Source of the DNA: Exiguobacterium indicum HHS 31
GTDB lineage: Bacteria; Bacillota; Bacilli; Exiguobacteriales; Exiguobacteriaceae
Direction of reading: 5' to 3'
DNA length: 64,000 nt
Assembly (NCBI RefSeq): GCF_001939065.1
Contig: NZ_MPSZ01000005.1
Location: forward strand, 62,001-126,000
This document shows, one piece after another, positions 8,889 through 17,221 of the stretch (its first letter is position 1; each line of letters opens with the position of its first letter). Position numbers and translations under genes: made by a program. The notes under the pieces are model-generated. The model had not been told where the DNA came from, ran no database searches, and worked only from the letters and a program-made list of their open reading frames with translations.

Positions 8889-10265
8889 ATGCGCATGTCA
8901 TTCCGTGAATCCGCAGCTATCCTAGGAATCAGTATCATCATCTTATTGTCCGCGTTATTCGGTGCTAAAGCCGAACCGCATCTTGCCATCTTGTCTAGTC
9001 TTATTTTCGTCTCAGGATATGCCGTTTACCGCGGTTTTAAGTTCGAGGACGTCGAACACCATATGATTCAAGGTATTCGTGAAGCGATTAAACCGATCTT
9101 GATCATGTTGCTCGTTGGTATGACAATCGCGGTCTGGATGATGAGTGGCGCAGTGCCGACCCTTCTCCATTTCGGGTTATCGACCCTTTCAGCGACTTGG
9201 TTCGCACCGAGCGCTCTTCTGATTGCGATGGTCGTCTCGACCTTTACAGGTAGTTCGTTTACAACGATCGGTACGGTCGGTGTTGCCTTGATGGGTATCG
9301 CAATCGCACTGGGCGTCAATCCTGCACTTGCAGCAGGCGCCATCATCAGTGGAGCTTGTTTCGGAGATAAGATGTCACCTTTATCAGATACGACGAATTT
9401 CGCGCCCGGAATCGTCAATGTGTCTGTGTTCGATCATATTCGTTTCATGATGGGAACGACGATTCCCGCTATCACGATCACATTCATCTTATTCTTCATT
9501 TTCGGACGTAGTAGTGGAAATGTTGATTCATCCGTTGTTCAAACGACACAGCAGGAGTTAGCTCGTTTGTTCGACTTGTCACCTTGGACGTTGCTTTCAC
9601 CGTTGCTCGTCATGGTGTTAGCATTACGTAAGATGCCGGTCATCCCAACACTTGTTGCTGGTGTTTTAAGTGGATTGTTGTTAACAGGTCTTGTACAAGG
9701 AAACTGGAATATCTCGAACTGGATGGCAGTCATTCAGAACGGATTAAAACTAGAATCTTCTAGTGAGACGGTTACATCCATCATTAGTAAAGGTGGATTG
9801 CAATCGATGATGTGGTCCGTTTCACTCGTCATGCTCGCGCTCGCTTTCGGTGGCGTCTTGCGTGGTATCGGTGTCATCGATGTCGTCATTGAACGAACGG
9901 TTTCCCGATTGAAGCGCGATGGCAGCATCATTTCATCGGTTGCCTTATCATCGATCGGTGTTAACTTCATGGCTGGAGAGCAATACTTGTCCATCTTGCT
10001 TCCGGGTCAAGCATTCAAGAAAATCTTTGAAGAGCGTCAGATTGATCCGCGTTTCCTTTCTCGTTCACTCGAAGATGGAGGAACACTCGTCAACCCACTC
10101 ATTCCGTGGGGAGTTTCTGGAGCATTCTTTGCTTCTACTCTTGGTGTCCCGGTAACTGAATACATCCCGTTCGCATTCTTTTTACTCCTTTCACCATTGT
10201 TTACGTTTTTACTCGCATTTCTTCGTCCAACGAAAATCGAAACAAAACAATCTCTCGCTTCTTGA
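8889..10265 (+). CDS. NhaC-family Na+/H+ antiporter
   Basis: A 458-residue integral membrane protein with about eleven hydrophobic helices. The family signatures are TFTGSSFTTIGTVG (about 117-130), ACFGDKMSPLSDTTNFAPG (about 157-175) and, in the second half, FMAGEQYLSILLPGQ and DGGTLVNPLIPWG. These are the NhaC hallmarks shared with malate/lactate antiporter MleN and Tet(L)-independent Na+/H+ exchangers. The likely role is Na+ extrusion or coupled organic-acid exchange at the cell membrane; the exact substrate cannot be told. The ATG at 8889 follows AAGGAGG. It is monocistronic, ending in a terminator. Confidence 0.9.
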   Translation: MRMSFRESAAILGISIIILLSALFGAKAEPHLAILSSLIFVSGYAVYRGFKFEDVEHHMIQGIREAIKPILIMLLVGMTIAVWMMSGAVPTLLHFGLSTLSATWFAPSALLIAMVVSTFTGSSFTTIGTVGVALMGIAIALGVNPALAAGAIISGACFGDKMSPLSDTTNFAPGIVNVSVFDHIRFMMGTTIPAITITFILFFIFGRSSGNVDSSVVQTTQQELARLFDLSPWTLLSPLLVMVLALRKMPVIPTLVAGVLSGLLLTGLVQGNWNISNWMAVIQNGLKLESSSETVTSIISKGGLQSMMWSVSLVMLALAFGGVLRGIGVIDVVIERTVSRLKRDGSIISSVALSSIGVNFMAGEQYLSILLPGQAFKKIFEERQIDPRFLSRSLEDGGTLVNPLIPWGVSGAFFASTLGVPVTEYIPFAFFLLLSPLFTFLLAFLRPTKIETKQSLAS

Positions 10266-10280
10266 GTCTATTTCATATTA

Positions 10281-10312
10281 AAGATCCGATATGTCCTATC
10301 GGGTCTTTTTTT
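10281..10312 (+). terminator. Terminator after the antiporter gene
   Basis: GATCCGATA / TATCGGGTC stem with a short loop followed by seven T. Confidence 0.8.
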
Positions 10313-10524
10313 CTTACCAGTATCTCCTTTATTTCCTGTTAAATACGTCAGATTTAAGACGAAAACGGCTTGGAATCACGTTTTTTTAAAGAATCATGTG
10401 TAAAGATGAAATGAACTGGGAATATACCAAACATAAGATTAAAAATTACAAAGAATGATAGAGAGAGAGTACGTTCCTGATCGACCAAGGGATGACTTCG
10501 ATGTAATTTGTGGGAGGAGTTAAT

Positions 10525-10734
10525 ATGATCAAACGTGGTACGCTGGAGCGACTTGACGGCAAATATGCTGTCCTGCTATGGGAAAATGGTTCAAGTTTCA
10601 TTCCACGACGTTATTTACCACCTGAAGCAAGGTTAGGCGATACGATTATTTTTGACGGTACAACCTATACGTTAGATGTCAGTAATTCATCACCCTCTTC
10701 CTTTCAAACATTTTCGTTTCGGCAAATGGGTTGA
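10525..10734 (+). CDS. DUF3006-like small protein
   Basis: A 69-residue cytoplasmic protein. The pattern LERLDGKYAVLLWENGSS, then PRRYLPPEARLGDTIIF resembles the DUF3006 family (short proteins with an RxxGxxAVL.. beta motif, then PxxxLPxxxxxGDVL). No catalytic residues are evident and the function is unknown. The ATG at 10525 is preferred over GTG 10510 because GGGAGGAG lies five bases upstream of it. It stands alone, closed by the long hairpin at 10743-10821. Confidence 0.6.
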   Translation: MIKRGTLERLDGKYAVLLWENGSSFIPRRYLPPEARLGDTIIFDGTTYTLDVSNSSPSSFQTFSFRQMG

Positions 10735-10742
10735 TGATCGAT

Positions 10743-10821
10743 AAAAAGCCATTCAGTACCATGAATTGACTATAGAGAAGGAGTTTCTCTCATCAGTCTT
10801 TCATGAAATGAATGGCTTTTT
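10743..10821. terminator. Long branched bidirectional terminator hairpin
   Basis: The outer stem AAAAAGCCATTCA (10743-10755) pairs perfectly with TGAATGGCTTTTT (10809-10821). Inside are an imperfect CATGAA / TTCATG pairing and a small GAGAA / TTCTC hairpin. It sits between two convergent genes (stops at 10734 and 10826) and has T runs on both strands. Confidence 0.7.
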
Positions 10822-10825
10822 CGCT

Positions 10826-11278
10826 TTATCTACGCACATATAGGGAGTGACCATGACACGATGGGCAGGAAAAGTGATCGATATCGGATATTTCGATTCG
10901 CTCTAGTATCGTCTGATCATGTGGGCATTCGTAAAGTGGTTGAACGACATCTAGTTGTAAAAATAGGGCACACCAAAACCGATTCGAAAATCGGTGACAA
11001 GTCGGACAGTGGTATAAATCCAATTGATACGGTACCCAACCATCCGCTAATTCCTTCTGATAAAGCTGATAGTGCTGAATTAATCGAAATCGATTCCAGT
11101 CGTCTACATACGTCCGCTGTAAAATCGGTTCATGCATCGACGGAACGAACCAAAGCGGGAGACCTGTCATGAACGCTTCGACCCCTTGCGTCAAGACAGC
11201 AGGAAATGTCGGCCAACCATCTAGTTGACCGAGTTGGAATGTTTGTTGAAAGGAGCAGTTGTGGCATAGGAGTTCCAT
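10826..11278 (-). CDS. Zinc-ribbon-like protein of unknown function
   Basis: A 150-residue protein not assigned to a known family. It has a Cys pair at the N-terminus (LCHNC, Cys5/Cys8), a central YHCPTCHRF pair, a single CPHD and a C-terminal SCPSCHG pair, so it probably binds one or two zinc ions or carries redox-active dithiols. No signal peptide is seen. The ATG at 11278 is chosen because AGGAGG lies six bases upstream, whereas ATG 11284 directly abuts the site. Only two bases separate it from the stop of the ResA-like gene, so the two are co-translated, and its cysteines could be linked to that oxidoreductase. Confidence 0.6.
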   Translation of the reverse strand: MELLCHNCSFQQTFQLGQLDGWPTFPAVLTQGVEAFMTGLPLWFVPSMHEPILQRTYVDDWNRFRLIQHYQLYQKELADGWVPYQLDLYHCPTCHRFSNRFWCALFLQLDVVQPLYECPHDQTILERIEISDIDHFSCPSCHGHSLYVRR

Positions 11279-11280
11279 TG

Positions 11281-11826
11281 TCATCCTCCTGTTCGTTTCA
11301 CCATCTCTTTTAACATCTGTTCTGTTACAGGACCGATGTGCTTCGAAAGAATCTTTCCTTTCCGGTCTAATACATAAGTCGCTGGCATTGCTACGAGACG
11401 ATAAGCATCTTCTGACGTTCCCATTCGGTCATATAACACAGGATATTCAACAGGTGTCTGCTTCAGAAAATCGGCAACATCCGAAACACGTCGTTCTGAT
11501 GTCGTGACATTGATCCCGTAAACGGGTACATCTGTATGTCGTGCAAAGGCATTTAGTTCTGGAATCTCTTGTTTACAAGGTGGACACCACGTTGCCCAAA
11601 AATTAATGACAAAGACATCATGATTGATTTCGTCTAGATCAATGGTTTTTCCTTCTTGACGCAAGGATAGGTTCGGGGCTTTCATCCCTACTTCGAGACC
11701 ACCTTGTGATACTTGTTTTTGTTGTTGCTCCACTTTTTTTTGTTTTGCATCATATGTTTGATAACCTTGATAGGCAATGCCGATAATAGCAATCGCTAGG
11801 ATCAGATAGATCAACGGTTTTTTCAC
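11281..11826 (-). CDS. ResA/TlpA-like membrane-anchored thiol-disulfide oxidoreductase
   Basis: A 181-residue protein with one N-terminal membrane anchor (residues 3-20), a Lys/Gln-rich linker and an extracytoplasmic AhpC-TSA/thioredoxin domain. The active site is Cys81 and Cys84 in NFWATWCPPCKQE. The cis-proline loop is MPATYVLD. In Bacillus such proteins (ResA, StoA, YneN) reduce disulfides outside the membrane, for example in cytochrome c or spore-cortex assembly; which role applies here is not clear from the context. The start is GTG at 11826, nine bases after AAGGAGG; an upstream in-frame ATG has no site. It forms a pair with the zinc-ribbon gene. Confidence 0.85.
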   Translation of the reverse strand: MKKPLIYLILAIAIIGIAYQGYQTYDAKQKKVEQQQKQVSQGGLEVGMKAPNLSLRQEGKTIDLDEINHDVFVINFWATWCPPCKQEIPELNAFARHTDVPVYGINVTTSERRVSDVADFLKQTPVEYPVLYDRMGTSEDAYRLVAMPATYVLDRKGKILSKHIGPVTEQMLKEMVKRTGG

Positions 11827-11893
11827 ATCTAACCCCCTCCTTCTTTGTTCAGTGTAGCAGACTTCCTCTTTTCGACTATCTACTTTTATCAAC

Positions 11894-11936
11894 AAAAAAG
11901 CGAACTCTTCCGTCTTATACGCGGAAATGAGTTCGC
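11894..11936 (-). terminator. Terminator after the NAD(P)-binding protein gene
   Basis: GCGAACTC-TTCCG pairs with CGGAA-AT-GAGTTCGC and is followed on the minus strand by six T. Confidence 0.8.
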
Positions 11937-11974
11937 TTCATTTTAGAGAATTCACGTTTTAACGAGACAAACAG

Positions 11975-12685
11975 TTAGTTAAAACGTGGTAATTGTTTTT
12001 TGACTTGACGGTTATCTTTAACGCTACCGACAGCTTCCGCTCCCCCTAAGGCCTCATTCAAGGAAGTCTTCCCTTCCTTGACTTCTAGACGTCGATTGAA
12101 TACCGATCGATTATCGACAGAAGCAACGAGGATCGATGCGACATCCGTTTCCGAAATCGTCGCGTCCTTCGTGTCCTTCAAATCTTCATCGGCTTCAATC
12201 AAGCCACGCCCTTCACCTGTTGTGATGGCAACCGGACAAATGATCGTATACGTCAAACCACTATGTTCAATCTGTTCCTCTGCTGCATTCTTAGCAGCGT
12301 AGAACGGATAGACATCTTTCTTGAATTGCTCAGGTCGATCTGCACCATAAGCGCTCAGTAGCACGAAATGACGTACTCGCGCTTTTTTAGCTGCATCAAT
12401 TGTTTTCAAAGCGACTGTTCGATCCAGCAGTTCTATTTCAGTTGCTTCGCCGTCTACTCCTGCGGTCGCCGCACAAATGACTGCATCCTGCCCTGCGACT
12501 CCGTGCTCAATGACTTTTTCGAGTTCTGTTTCGATATCGACGTAATGCGCCTTGACACCGAGTTTTTCGAATCGTTCCACCAGATGTTCATGACGAACGA
12601 TGACCGTGACCTGATGACCCTTGGCAAGCGATTTGACGACGCGCGCTCCAATCGTACCGGATGCACCTACGACTAGTACTTTCAT
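11975..12685 (-). CDS. NAD(P)-binding protein, atypical SDR (NmrA/YwnB-like)
   Basis: A 236-residue Rossmann-fold protein. Glycine-rich VVGASGTIGARVV at residues 5-17 binds the dinucleotide. A later ICAATAG, VLLSAYGAD and YPFYAAKNAAEEQI (the Tyr-x-x-x-Lys pair) fit atypical short-chain dehydrogenases of the NmrA-like, SDR_a5 type. Substrate is unknown; relatives include putative NADH:flavin or quinone-related and redox-sensing proteins. The ATG at 12685 is preceded by GGAGGGA, and the gene has its own terminator. It appears monocistronic. Confidence 0.8.
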   Translation of the reverse strand: MKVLVVGASGTIGARVVKSLAKGHQVTVIVRHEHLVERFEKLGVKAHYVDIETELEKVIEHGVAGQDAVICAATAGVDGEATEIELLDRTVALKTIDAAKKARVRHFVLLSAYGADRPEQFKKDVYPFYAAKNAAEEQIEHSGLTYTIICPVAITTGEGRGLIEADEDLKDTKDATISETDVASILVASVDNRSVFNRRLEVKEGKTSLNEALGGAEAVGSVKDNRQVKKQLPRFN

Positions 12686-12841
12686 ATGGGGGGTCCCTCC
12701 TCGATAAGTTAGTCACCTTCGTGGAATGTCATGATGTCATGTCCAAAAATCGTCGATTTCAGAGATAACCTAAAACAATCCACCAAAGGAGCAACGTACA
12801 TCAATTTATACCCGCAATGAACGGAAGGAAACCCCTCCCCA

Positions 12842-14083
12842 TTAGTTCTTCAATGTGCCATAAAACGTCGTATCGAGCTGATCACGTAGTTCTTGCAGTG
12901 CCTTCTCATTCGGTAAGTCATAGAAAATCCCGTTCAGTCGTTGGCTGACGGCTTCGATTTCATAATGTTTTCGTTCTGACATCAAGGCAATCGATAACCC
13001 TGCCGTCGCCATCTCGCGGACACTTAAATCAAGGTTCATCTCTTCTTTCATATACGTGTGCGCTGCTGGAATTTTCGACCATCCAGTCGGCTTCATCAAG
13101 TGTGTCGCGACGGCTTGGATGACTTCCGACTGACGATTCGCGCGCGCTCCGTCATTATCCGTTTTTCGATGTCTCGAATAGGCAAGTGCCATCGCGCCAT
13201 CCATATGATATTCCTTCCCTTTTTGGAATGAATACTGATTTGCTTTCCCACTCGCATCCTGCTCGGAGAATGTTCCTGTCGAGACAAGGTCGATTCCGCC
13301 GATTTGATCCACTAATCCGATGAAACTATCGAAGGAGATGACGATCTTTCCATCGATCTCTTCATCGAGTAGACCCGAAACAGCATCTTGCGTACATTCT
13401 TCTCCACCGAAGGCAAAGGCATGTGTGATTTTATCCTTCTTTCCATTCTCACAGGAAATCGGTGTATACGTATCTCGAGGAATCGACGTCAGTTGAATCG
13501 TTCGAGAAAGTGGAATGAATTGCATGACCGACAGGGAGTCTGAACGTGATCCACGCAACGACTCTCCAGGTCGTGCATCACTACCGATCAATAAGAACGT
13601 GAATGGTTGTGAAGCAAAAAGAACGAATGCGATGAGCAACAATAAAAATAGTCCAAGAAGCTTTCGTTTAAAACGACGTTTTTTCTTGATTTTTTTAGGA
13701 TGAGCTTCGCGTGAAGAGACGTCAGGATTCTGCTGTACCGATTGCTCTGATCGCCCCGCCTTCCTCGGGCGTCTCGAGCGTTCCCGATTAGCAAACAACC
13801 GTGATCCGGCACCCCCGATCATCTGTGCGACCTGTTTAAGCATGCCGCTTCCGGAACGACGCGATGTACTTTTTCGATCTCGCGGTTGCTCTTCGACATA
13901 TCGATGATACGTAGCCGGTTCTTGCTGCTTCTCAAAGGATTGTTGAGAAAATGATTCGTCCGGCGCGTACGCTTTCGAAAAAGCTTCTTCTTGCCTAGCC
14001 TGTTCTTCTTCTTGTCTAGCTTGCTCTTCTAACTGCATACGTCGTCGCTCCAAGCGAGAGCGGTGTGGTTGATGTTCTGCCAT
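12842..14083 (-). CDS. LytR-CpsA-Psr (LCP) family cell-wall protein
   Basis: A 413-residue type II membrane protein. A long, very hydrophilic cytoplasmic N-terminus (1-145) carries tandem EEQARQEE repeats (about 18-35) and Arg/Ser-rich stretches. One membrane helix (about 147-163) is followed by the LCP domain: LLIGSDARPGE, SRSDSLSVMQ, SIPRDTYTPI, and the AYSRHRKTDNDGARANRQ arginine motif. LCP enzymes ligate undecaprenyl-linked glycopolymers, such as teichoic acids, to peptidoglycan outside the membrane. The cytoplasmic extension is longer than usual for the family and is low-complexity. Start at 14083; 16 bases separate it from the NfrA-like gene upstream. Confidence 0.9.
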   Translation of the reverse strand: MAEHQPHRSRLERRRMQLEEQARQEEEQARQEEAFSKAYAPDESFSQQSFEKQQEPATYHRYVEEQPRDRKSTSRRSGSGMLKQVAQMIGGAGSRLFANRERSRRPRKAGRSEQSVQQNPDVSSREAHPKKIKKKRRFKRKLLGLFLLLLIAFVLFASQPFTFLLIGSDARPGESLRGSRSDSLSVMQFIPLSRTIQLTSIPRDTYTPISCENGKKDKITHAFAFGGEECTQDAVSGLLDEEIDGKIVISFDSFIGLVDQIGGIDLVSTGTFSEQDASGKANQYSFQKGKEYHMDGAMALAYSRHRKTDNDGARANRQSEVIQAVATHLMKPTGWSKIPAAHTYMKEEMNLDLSVREMATAGLSIALMSERKHYEIEAVSQRLNGIFYDLPNEKALQELRDQLDTTFYGTLKN

Positions 14084-14098
14084 TCAGATACCTCCGTA

Positions 14099-14845
14099 TC
14101 AATCTTTTGCGATCTGTTTCTCTTTCAAGAACTCGCGGAGATACGTCCGTTTCGGTTCGTGCATCGAGGCAGCCATCTGTTTGACCCACCCTTCTGTCCG
14201 TTGACCACCGGTCCGTTCTCCGTAATACGATGACGTTGACTCTTCGTATCCTGTCAGTAACTCACGCATCGTATCGTCATCAGTATACGTATTCCGGTGG
14301 AAGACCGCATCCATCGGAAGGCGGGGTTTTTTACCCGGTTGTTGATCCGGAAGACCGACCGCGACTCCGAATAATGGTACGACGTGATCTGGAAGTTGTA
14401 AGAGTTCGCTGACACGACGAGCATCATTTCGTAGTGAACCGATGTAGACCGTTCCGTAGCCGAGCGACTCGGCAGCTACGACTAAATTTTGAGCGGCAAG
14501 TCCCGCATCGACAGCCCCTACGACAAGCGCTTCCGTCGTCTCGATCGTCCGGCTCACGTCGCCTCCTGCTAGTTCTGCCGCTAACGTATGTTTGTGGTAA
14601 TCCATACAAAAGACGAAGAAGTAACTGTTTTCTGCCACATATCGTTGACCACTTGCAACGTCGACTAATTGTCGTTTCAATCCTTCGTCTTCGACACCGA
14701 TGATCGCATAGGCTTGCTGATAAGAGGATGTCGAGGCAGCTTGTGCGGCTTTTATGAGTGTTTCAATCGTCTCTTCGTCTAATTGATGTTGTTTGAATTT
14801 CCGGATTGACCGGTGGTTGAGTAAATGTTGAATGGTTTCATTCAT
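14099..14845 (-). CDS. NfrA-like NAD(P)H-dependent FMN oxidoreductase
   Basis: A 248-residue nitroreductase-fold flavoprotein. HRSIRKFKQHQLDEE at 11-25 gives the FMN-phosphate-contacting Arg-Ser-Ile-Arg, and SLGYGTVYIGSLRN near 127-140 is the other conserved segment. The C-terminal arm (KKPRLP..FHRNTY, then the YYGERTGG region) matches the NfrA/Frp subgroup, which uses NADPH or NADH to reduce FMN, nitroaromatics or disulfides. Length is typical. It precedes the LCP gene on the same strand by 15 bases, so the two may be co-transcribed, though a functional link is not obvious. Confidence 0.85.
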   Translation of the reverse strand: MNETIQHLLNHRSIRKFKQHQLDEETIETLIKAAQAASTSSYQQAYAIIGVEDEGLKRQLVDVASGQRYVAENSYFFVFCMDYHKHTLAAELAGGDVSRTIETTEALVVGAVDAGLAAQNLVVAAESLGYGTVYIGSLRNDARRVSELLQLPDHVVPLFGVAVGLPDQQPGKKPRLPMDAVFHRNTYTDDDTMRELLTGYEESTSSYYGERTGGQRTEGWVKQMAASMHEPKRTYLREFLKEKQIAKD

Positions 14846-14989
14846 GTGTAATCGTCCCCTTCTGTAATGAGTCTTCTTATTTAAGATAGTCGTCTCTGAC
14901 TAAAAAGCGCAAATGAAGAGGTTCGGTTTATGAAAAAAGCGGGAATTGAATAGTGTTGTACTGTGCTTTTCTTGCGAAGGAGGGCGATC

Positions 14990-15901
14990 ATGAGAATACG
15001 GAAACTGCGACTCTTACTAGAACAATATGGCGATACGACCCTTCGCGATATCATCGTCGAAATCTATCGTCAACTCCCGAGACAAGTCATCGAAGAGAAA
15101 GAGTTCGACGCCATGTTGACACAGTTCGTGAAGTATAAGGATTTGCAAAAAGAACAGGAACAACCGACCGTCGAACAGACGATTGCTCAGACGGAACGGT
15201 TTATTCAATTAGCATACGATCTCCAGTACCTTGAGCCAAATACGATCGTACCGCTTCGCGAACAAAAGAATTGGTATATCACCGCAAAACGCCTGTTGAA
15301 GCATTTACGCCATTACGCTCATCGTAAAAACGGAACCCGGATTGCCTTTGAGGAATTTTTCTTTCTTCTTTCGTCGGCTGCCGGGGAAGAACCTTTATTT
15401 TTAAGTAATGATCCGTTTCGATTATTGAAAGTCTCGCAAGTCGATTTTTTTCAAGAATTAGTCGGCTATTATAAAAATGATAGTCATGGTGTCGAGTGGA
15501 TGGAACGCGCCCTCTATACAGCGTTGAAGGTTCCGATGGACGTCGATACCGAGCGCAGTGACCTTTTGCTTGCCGTACTTGCCCATTGCGAGAAACCCGA
15601 ACATCAAGAAGCATATATCCATTGCTTGAATGCGCATGCTAAAAAACTACAGTCGCATGTTCGGATTGATGCAGACGCTTTATCCACCTATCAAGAAATT
15701 CGTTTCGCAGAGCTACATGCTCTCATTTCCCTACGCGCGTTAGATCGAGCGGAGACGATGCTTTTCACTGAATATATCCCATATTTTTCGCATCGCTCGA
15801 CTCCGTTTCGCTATTACCTCGATCTCCTCGAACGAGCCGGACTCGAACAAGAACACGAACGAATGGCACGCGTTGGTCGAAAAAAACGAATTCATTTCTA
15901 A
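14990..15901 (+). CDS. Hypothetical helical protein
   Basis: A 303-residue protein I cannot place in a family. It is rich in Leu, Glu and Arg with no membrane segment or signal peptide, and looks largely alpha-helical, in the manner of TPR-like or all-helical repeat proteins (regions 85-130 and 215-295). No enzyme motif is seen. Start ATG 14990 has AAGGAGG seven bases upstream and is preferred over an earlier TTG at 14963. It is divergent from the NfrA-like gene and closed by a strong terminator. Confidence 0.7.
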   Translation: MRIRKLRLLLEQYGDTTLRDIIVEIYRQLPRQVIEEKEFDAMLTQFVKYKDLQKEQEQPTVEQTIAQTERFIQLAYDLQYLEPNTIVPLREQKNWYITAKRLLKHLRHYAHRKNGTRIAFEEFFFLLSSAAGEEPLFLSNDPFRLLKVSQVDFFQELVGYYKNDSHGVEWMERALYTALKVPMDVDTERSDLLLAVLAHCEKPEHQEAYIHCLNAHAKKLQSHVRIDADALSTYQEIRFAELHALISLRALDRAETMLFTEYIPYFSHRSTPFRYYLDLLERAGLEQEHERMARVGRKKRIHF

Positions 15902-15935
15902 GAGTAGATTCTTCTTGATCACACGTAGTAGACAA

Positions 15936-15974
15936 TAAAAGGCAAGTGACGATGGATTCGTCACTTGCCTTTTA
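15936..15974. terminator. Bidirectional terminator
   Basis: AAAAGGCAAGTGACG pairs perfectly with CGTCACTTGCCTTTT around a seven-base loop, between convergent genes. Confidence 0.9.
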
Positions 15975-15989
15975 TTAGTCAGATTCATT

Positions 15990-16253
15990 TCAATCGGAGG
16001 CATTGACGATGCCAAGTCCAACTGTTGCGAGTAATGCAATACAAGCGAATAGGAATGCCATGTCGTTCGGTGAATCGAACCCTTCATAGATCGGTTCTTT
16101 TCGATCGACGATAATATGACTTTGTGCTCCATAATCGCCGTATGTCGTAGACATACTGATATCAGGCTCGTCATAATCCTTTGCTTCTCCTACTGTCGCA
16201 TCAGCGAGAAGTAAAAAGAGTGTTAATCCAATCACGCCCCAAAGATATTTCAT
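15990..16253 (-). CDS. Small two-helix membrane protein, unknown
   Basis: An 87-residue protein with an N-terminal hydrophobic segment (about 2-20), which may be a signal peptide ending near GEA, a polar middle rich in Asp, Tyr and Ser (about 25-60), and a C-terminal membrane helix (about 64-82, FLFACIALLATVGLGIV). The layout suggests an extracytoplasmic polar loop anchored at one or both ends. No family recognised. ATG 16253 is taken as the start, with GAGGTTA ten bases upstream; TTG 16259 is possible. Region upstream is AT-rich. Confidence 0.55.
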   Translation of the reverse strand: MKYLWGVIGLTLFLLLADATVGEAKDYDEPDISMSTTYGDYGAQSHIIVDRKEPIYEGFDSPNDMAFLFACIALLATVGLGIVNASD

Positions 16254-16375
16254 AATCAATTAACCTCATTTTCTTAAATAATCCATCTACTTTCCGTTTC
16301 AAAAACAATATATAAATACCTTTAATTTACTGTAAAATAATAGGTGAATAAACTTCATATAATTAAGGGAGGACT

Positions 16376-17221
16376 ATGATTTTGTCTATCGTACATTATA
16401 ATCAACTGTCACGGAATCAAAAACGACATGTTCACCAACTATTACAACATAATCAATGGGCACACGACATTCCTTTTTTTCAATTACTTGAAGGTCATCA
16501 ATTCGTTTATCTCAAACATGATCTAGTCTATGCGACTCTTGGTTATCGTATTTCAAATGAAATGACTTGTCTGATGAACGGTGCCTACTCAAATATCTCC
16601 GCATTTCACCTTCTTGCGAAACACTTACATGAGTATCTTGTTCGTCAAGGTGCCCAACAAATTAAAGTACAGGTCGTTCCGCCTCAAGATGGTGCGCTAT
16701 CATCGGTTTGGAAAACACTCGGATATACACTTTCTGCTGAACAATTTCGCTTAATCGGAATTTCAAATGACCGTGTATCATCTTTACGCTTTCAACCTAT
16801 ACATGCCCGTAATCAAGAATTATACCTCACTCTTCGAAATCACTCTATAAAAGGATGTGATCATCTTTTTCCATATCATCAAGAACATTATGAACAATTC
16901 AGCCATTCAAACACATCACCTTATTTAATATACGACCAACAATTAGTGATCGGTACACTGCTCTATCAAAAATATGGTCGTACGATTCGTCTCCTTGAAA
17001 TCACGTGTTTGCCCGAGTTGAAATATCAAGGTTACGGTCGGCGAATTTTAGATACCTTTCAAGCCAAATTGTGTAAAGCAAACATCAAGACGTTCGAAAC
17101 CATTTTTCATTCCACAAACTTAGATGTGTTGAGACTATACCAAAAAAGTACATTTTGCGATATCCAACTTTTTTCTCATTGGCATACGTTTCAAGTTCAA
17201 AATAAATCGTTAACCACGTAA
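16376..17221 (+). CDS. GNAT-family acetyltransferase, two-domain
   Basis: A 281-residue protein whose C-terminal third carries a GNAT core: LLEITCLPELKYQGYGRRILD (around 208-228) includes the Q-x-x-G-x-G/R acetyl-CoA loop. The N-terminal half looks like a degenerate second GNAT domain (FVYLKHDLVYATLGYRI, then an ISAFHLLAKHLHEYLVRQGAQ helix). Substrate unknown. It is more AT-rich and His/Gln-rich than its neighbours, which may indicate recent acquisition. The ATG has AAGGGAGG upstream. Its last 12 bases overlap the end of the convergent gene at 17210. Confidence 0.7.
   Translation: MILSIVHYNQLSRNQKRHVHQLLQHNQWAHDIPFFQLLEGHQFVYLKHDLVYATLGYRISNEMTCLMNGAYSNISAFHLLAKHLHEYLVRQGAQQIKVQVVPPQDGALSSVWKTLGYTLSAEQFRLIGISNDRVSSLRFQPIHARNQELYLTLRNHSIKGCDHLFPYHQEHYEQFSHSNTSPYLIYDQQLVIGTLLYQKYGRTIRLLEITCLPELKYQGYGRRILDTFQAKLCKANIKTFETIFHSTNLDVLRLYQKSTFCDIQLFSHWHTFQVQNKSLTT

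Noticed and set aside
9068-9418. 116-codon open frame on the minus strand inside the antiporter gene
   Set aside because: No ribosome binding site, wholly inside a well-supported gene, composition explained by the antisense of a hydrophobic protein.
13970-14045. Tandem CTTCTTCTTG-type repeats as a CRISPR or minisatellite
   Set aside because: They encode the EEQARQEE repeats of the LCP protein and are only about two copies; no CRISPR array exists in the window.
15740-16174. 144-codon open frame on the minus strand across the terminator at 15936-15974
   Set aside because: It runs through a terminator and overlaps two better-supported genes; no start site.
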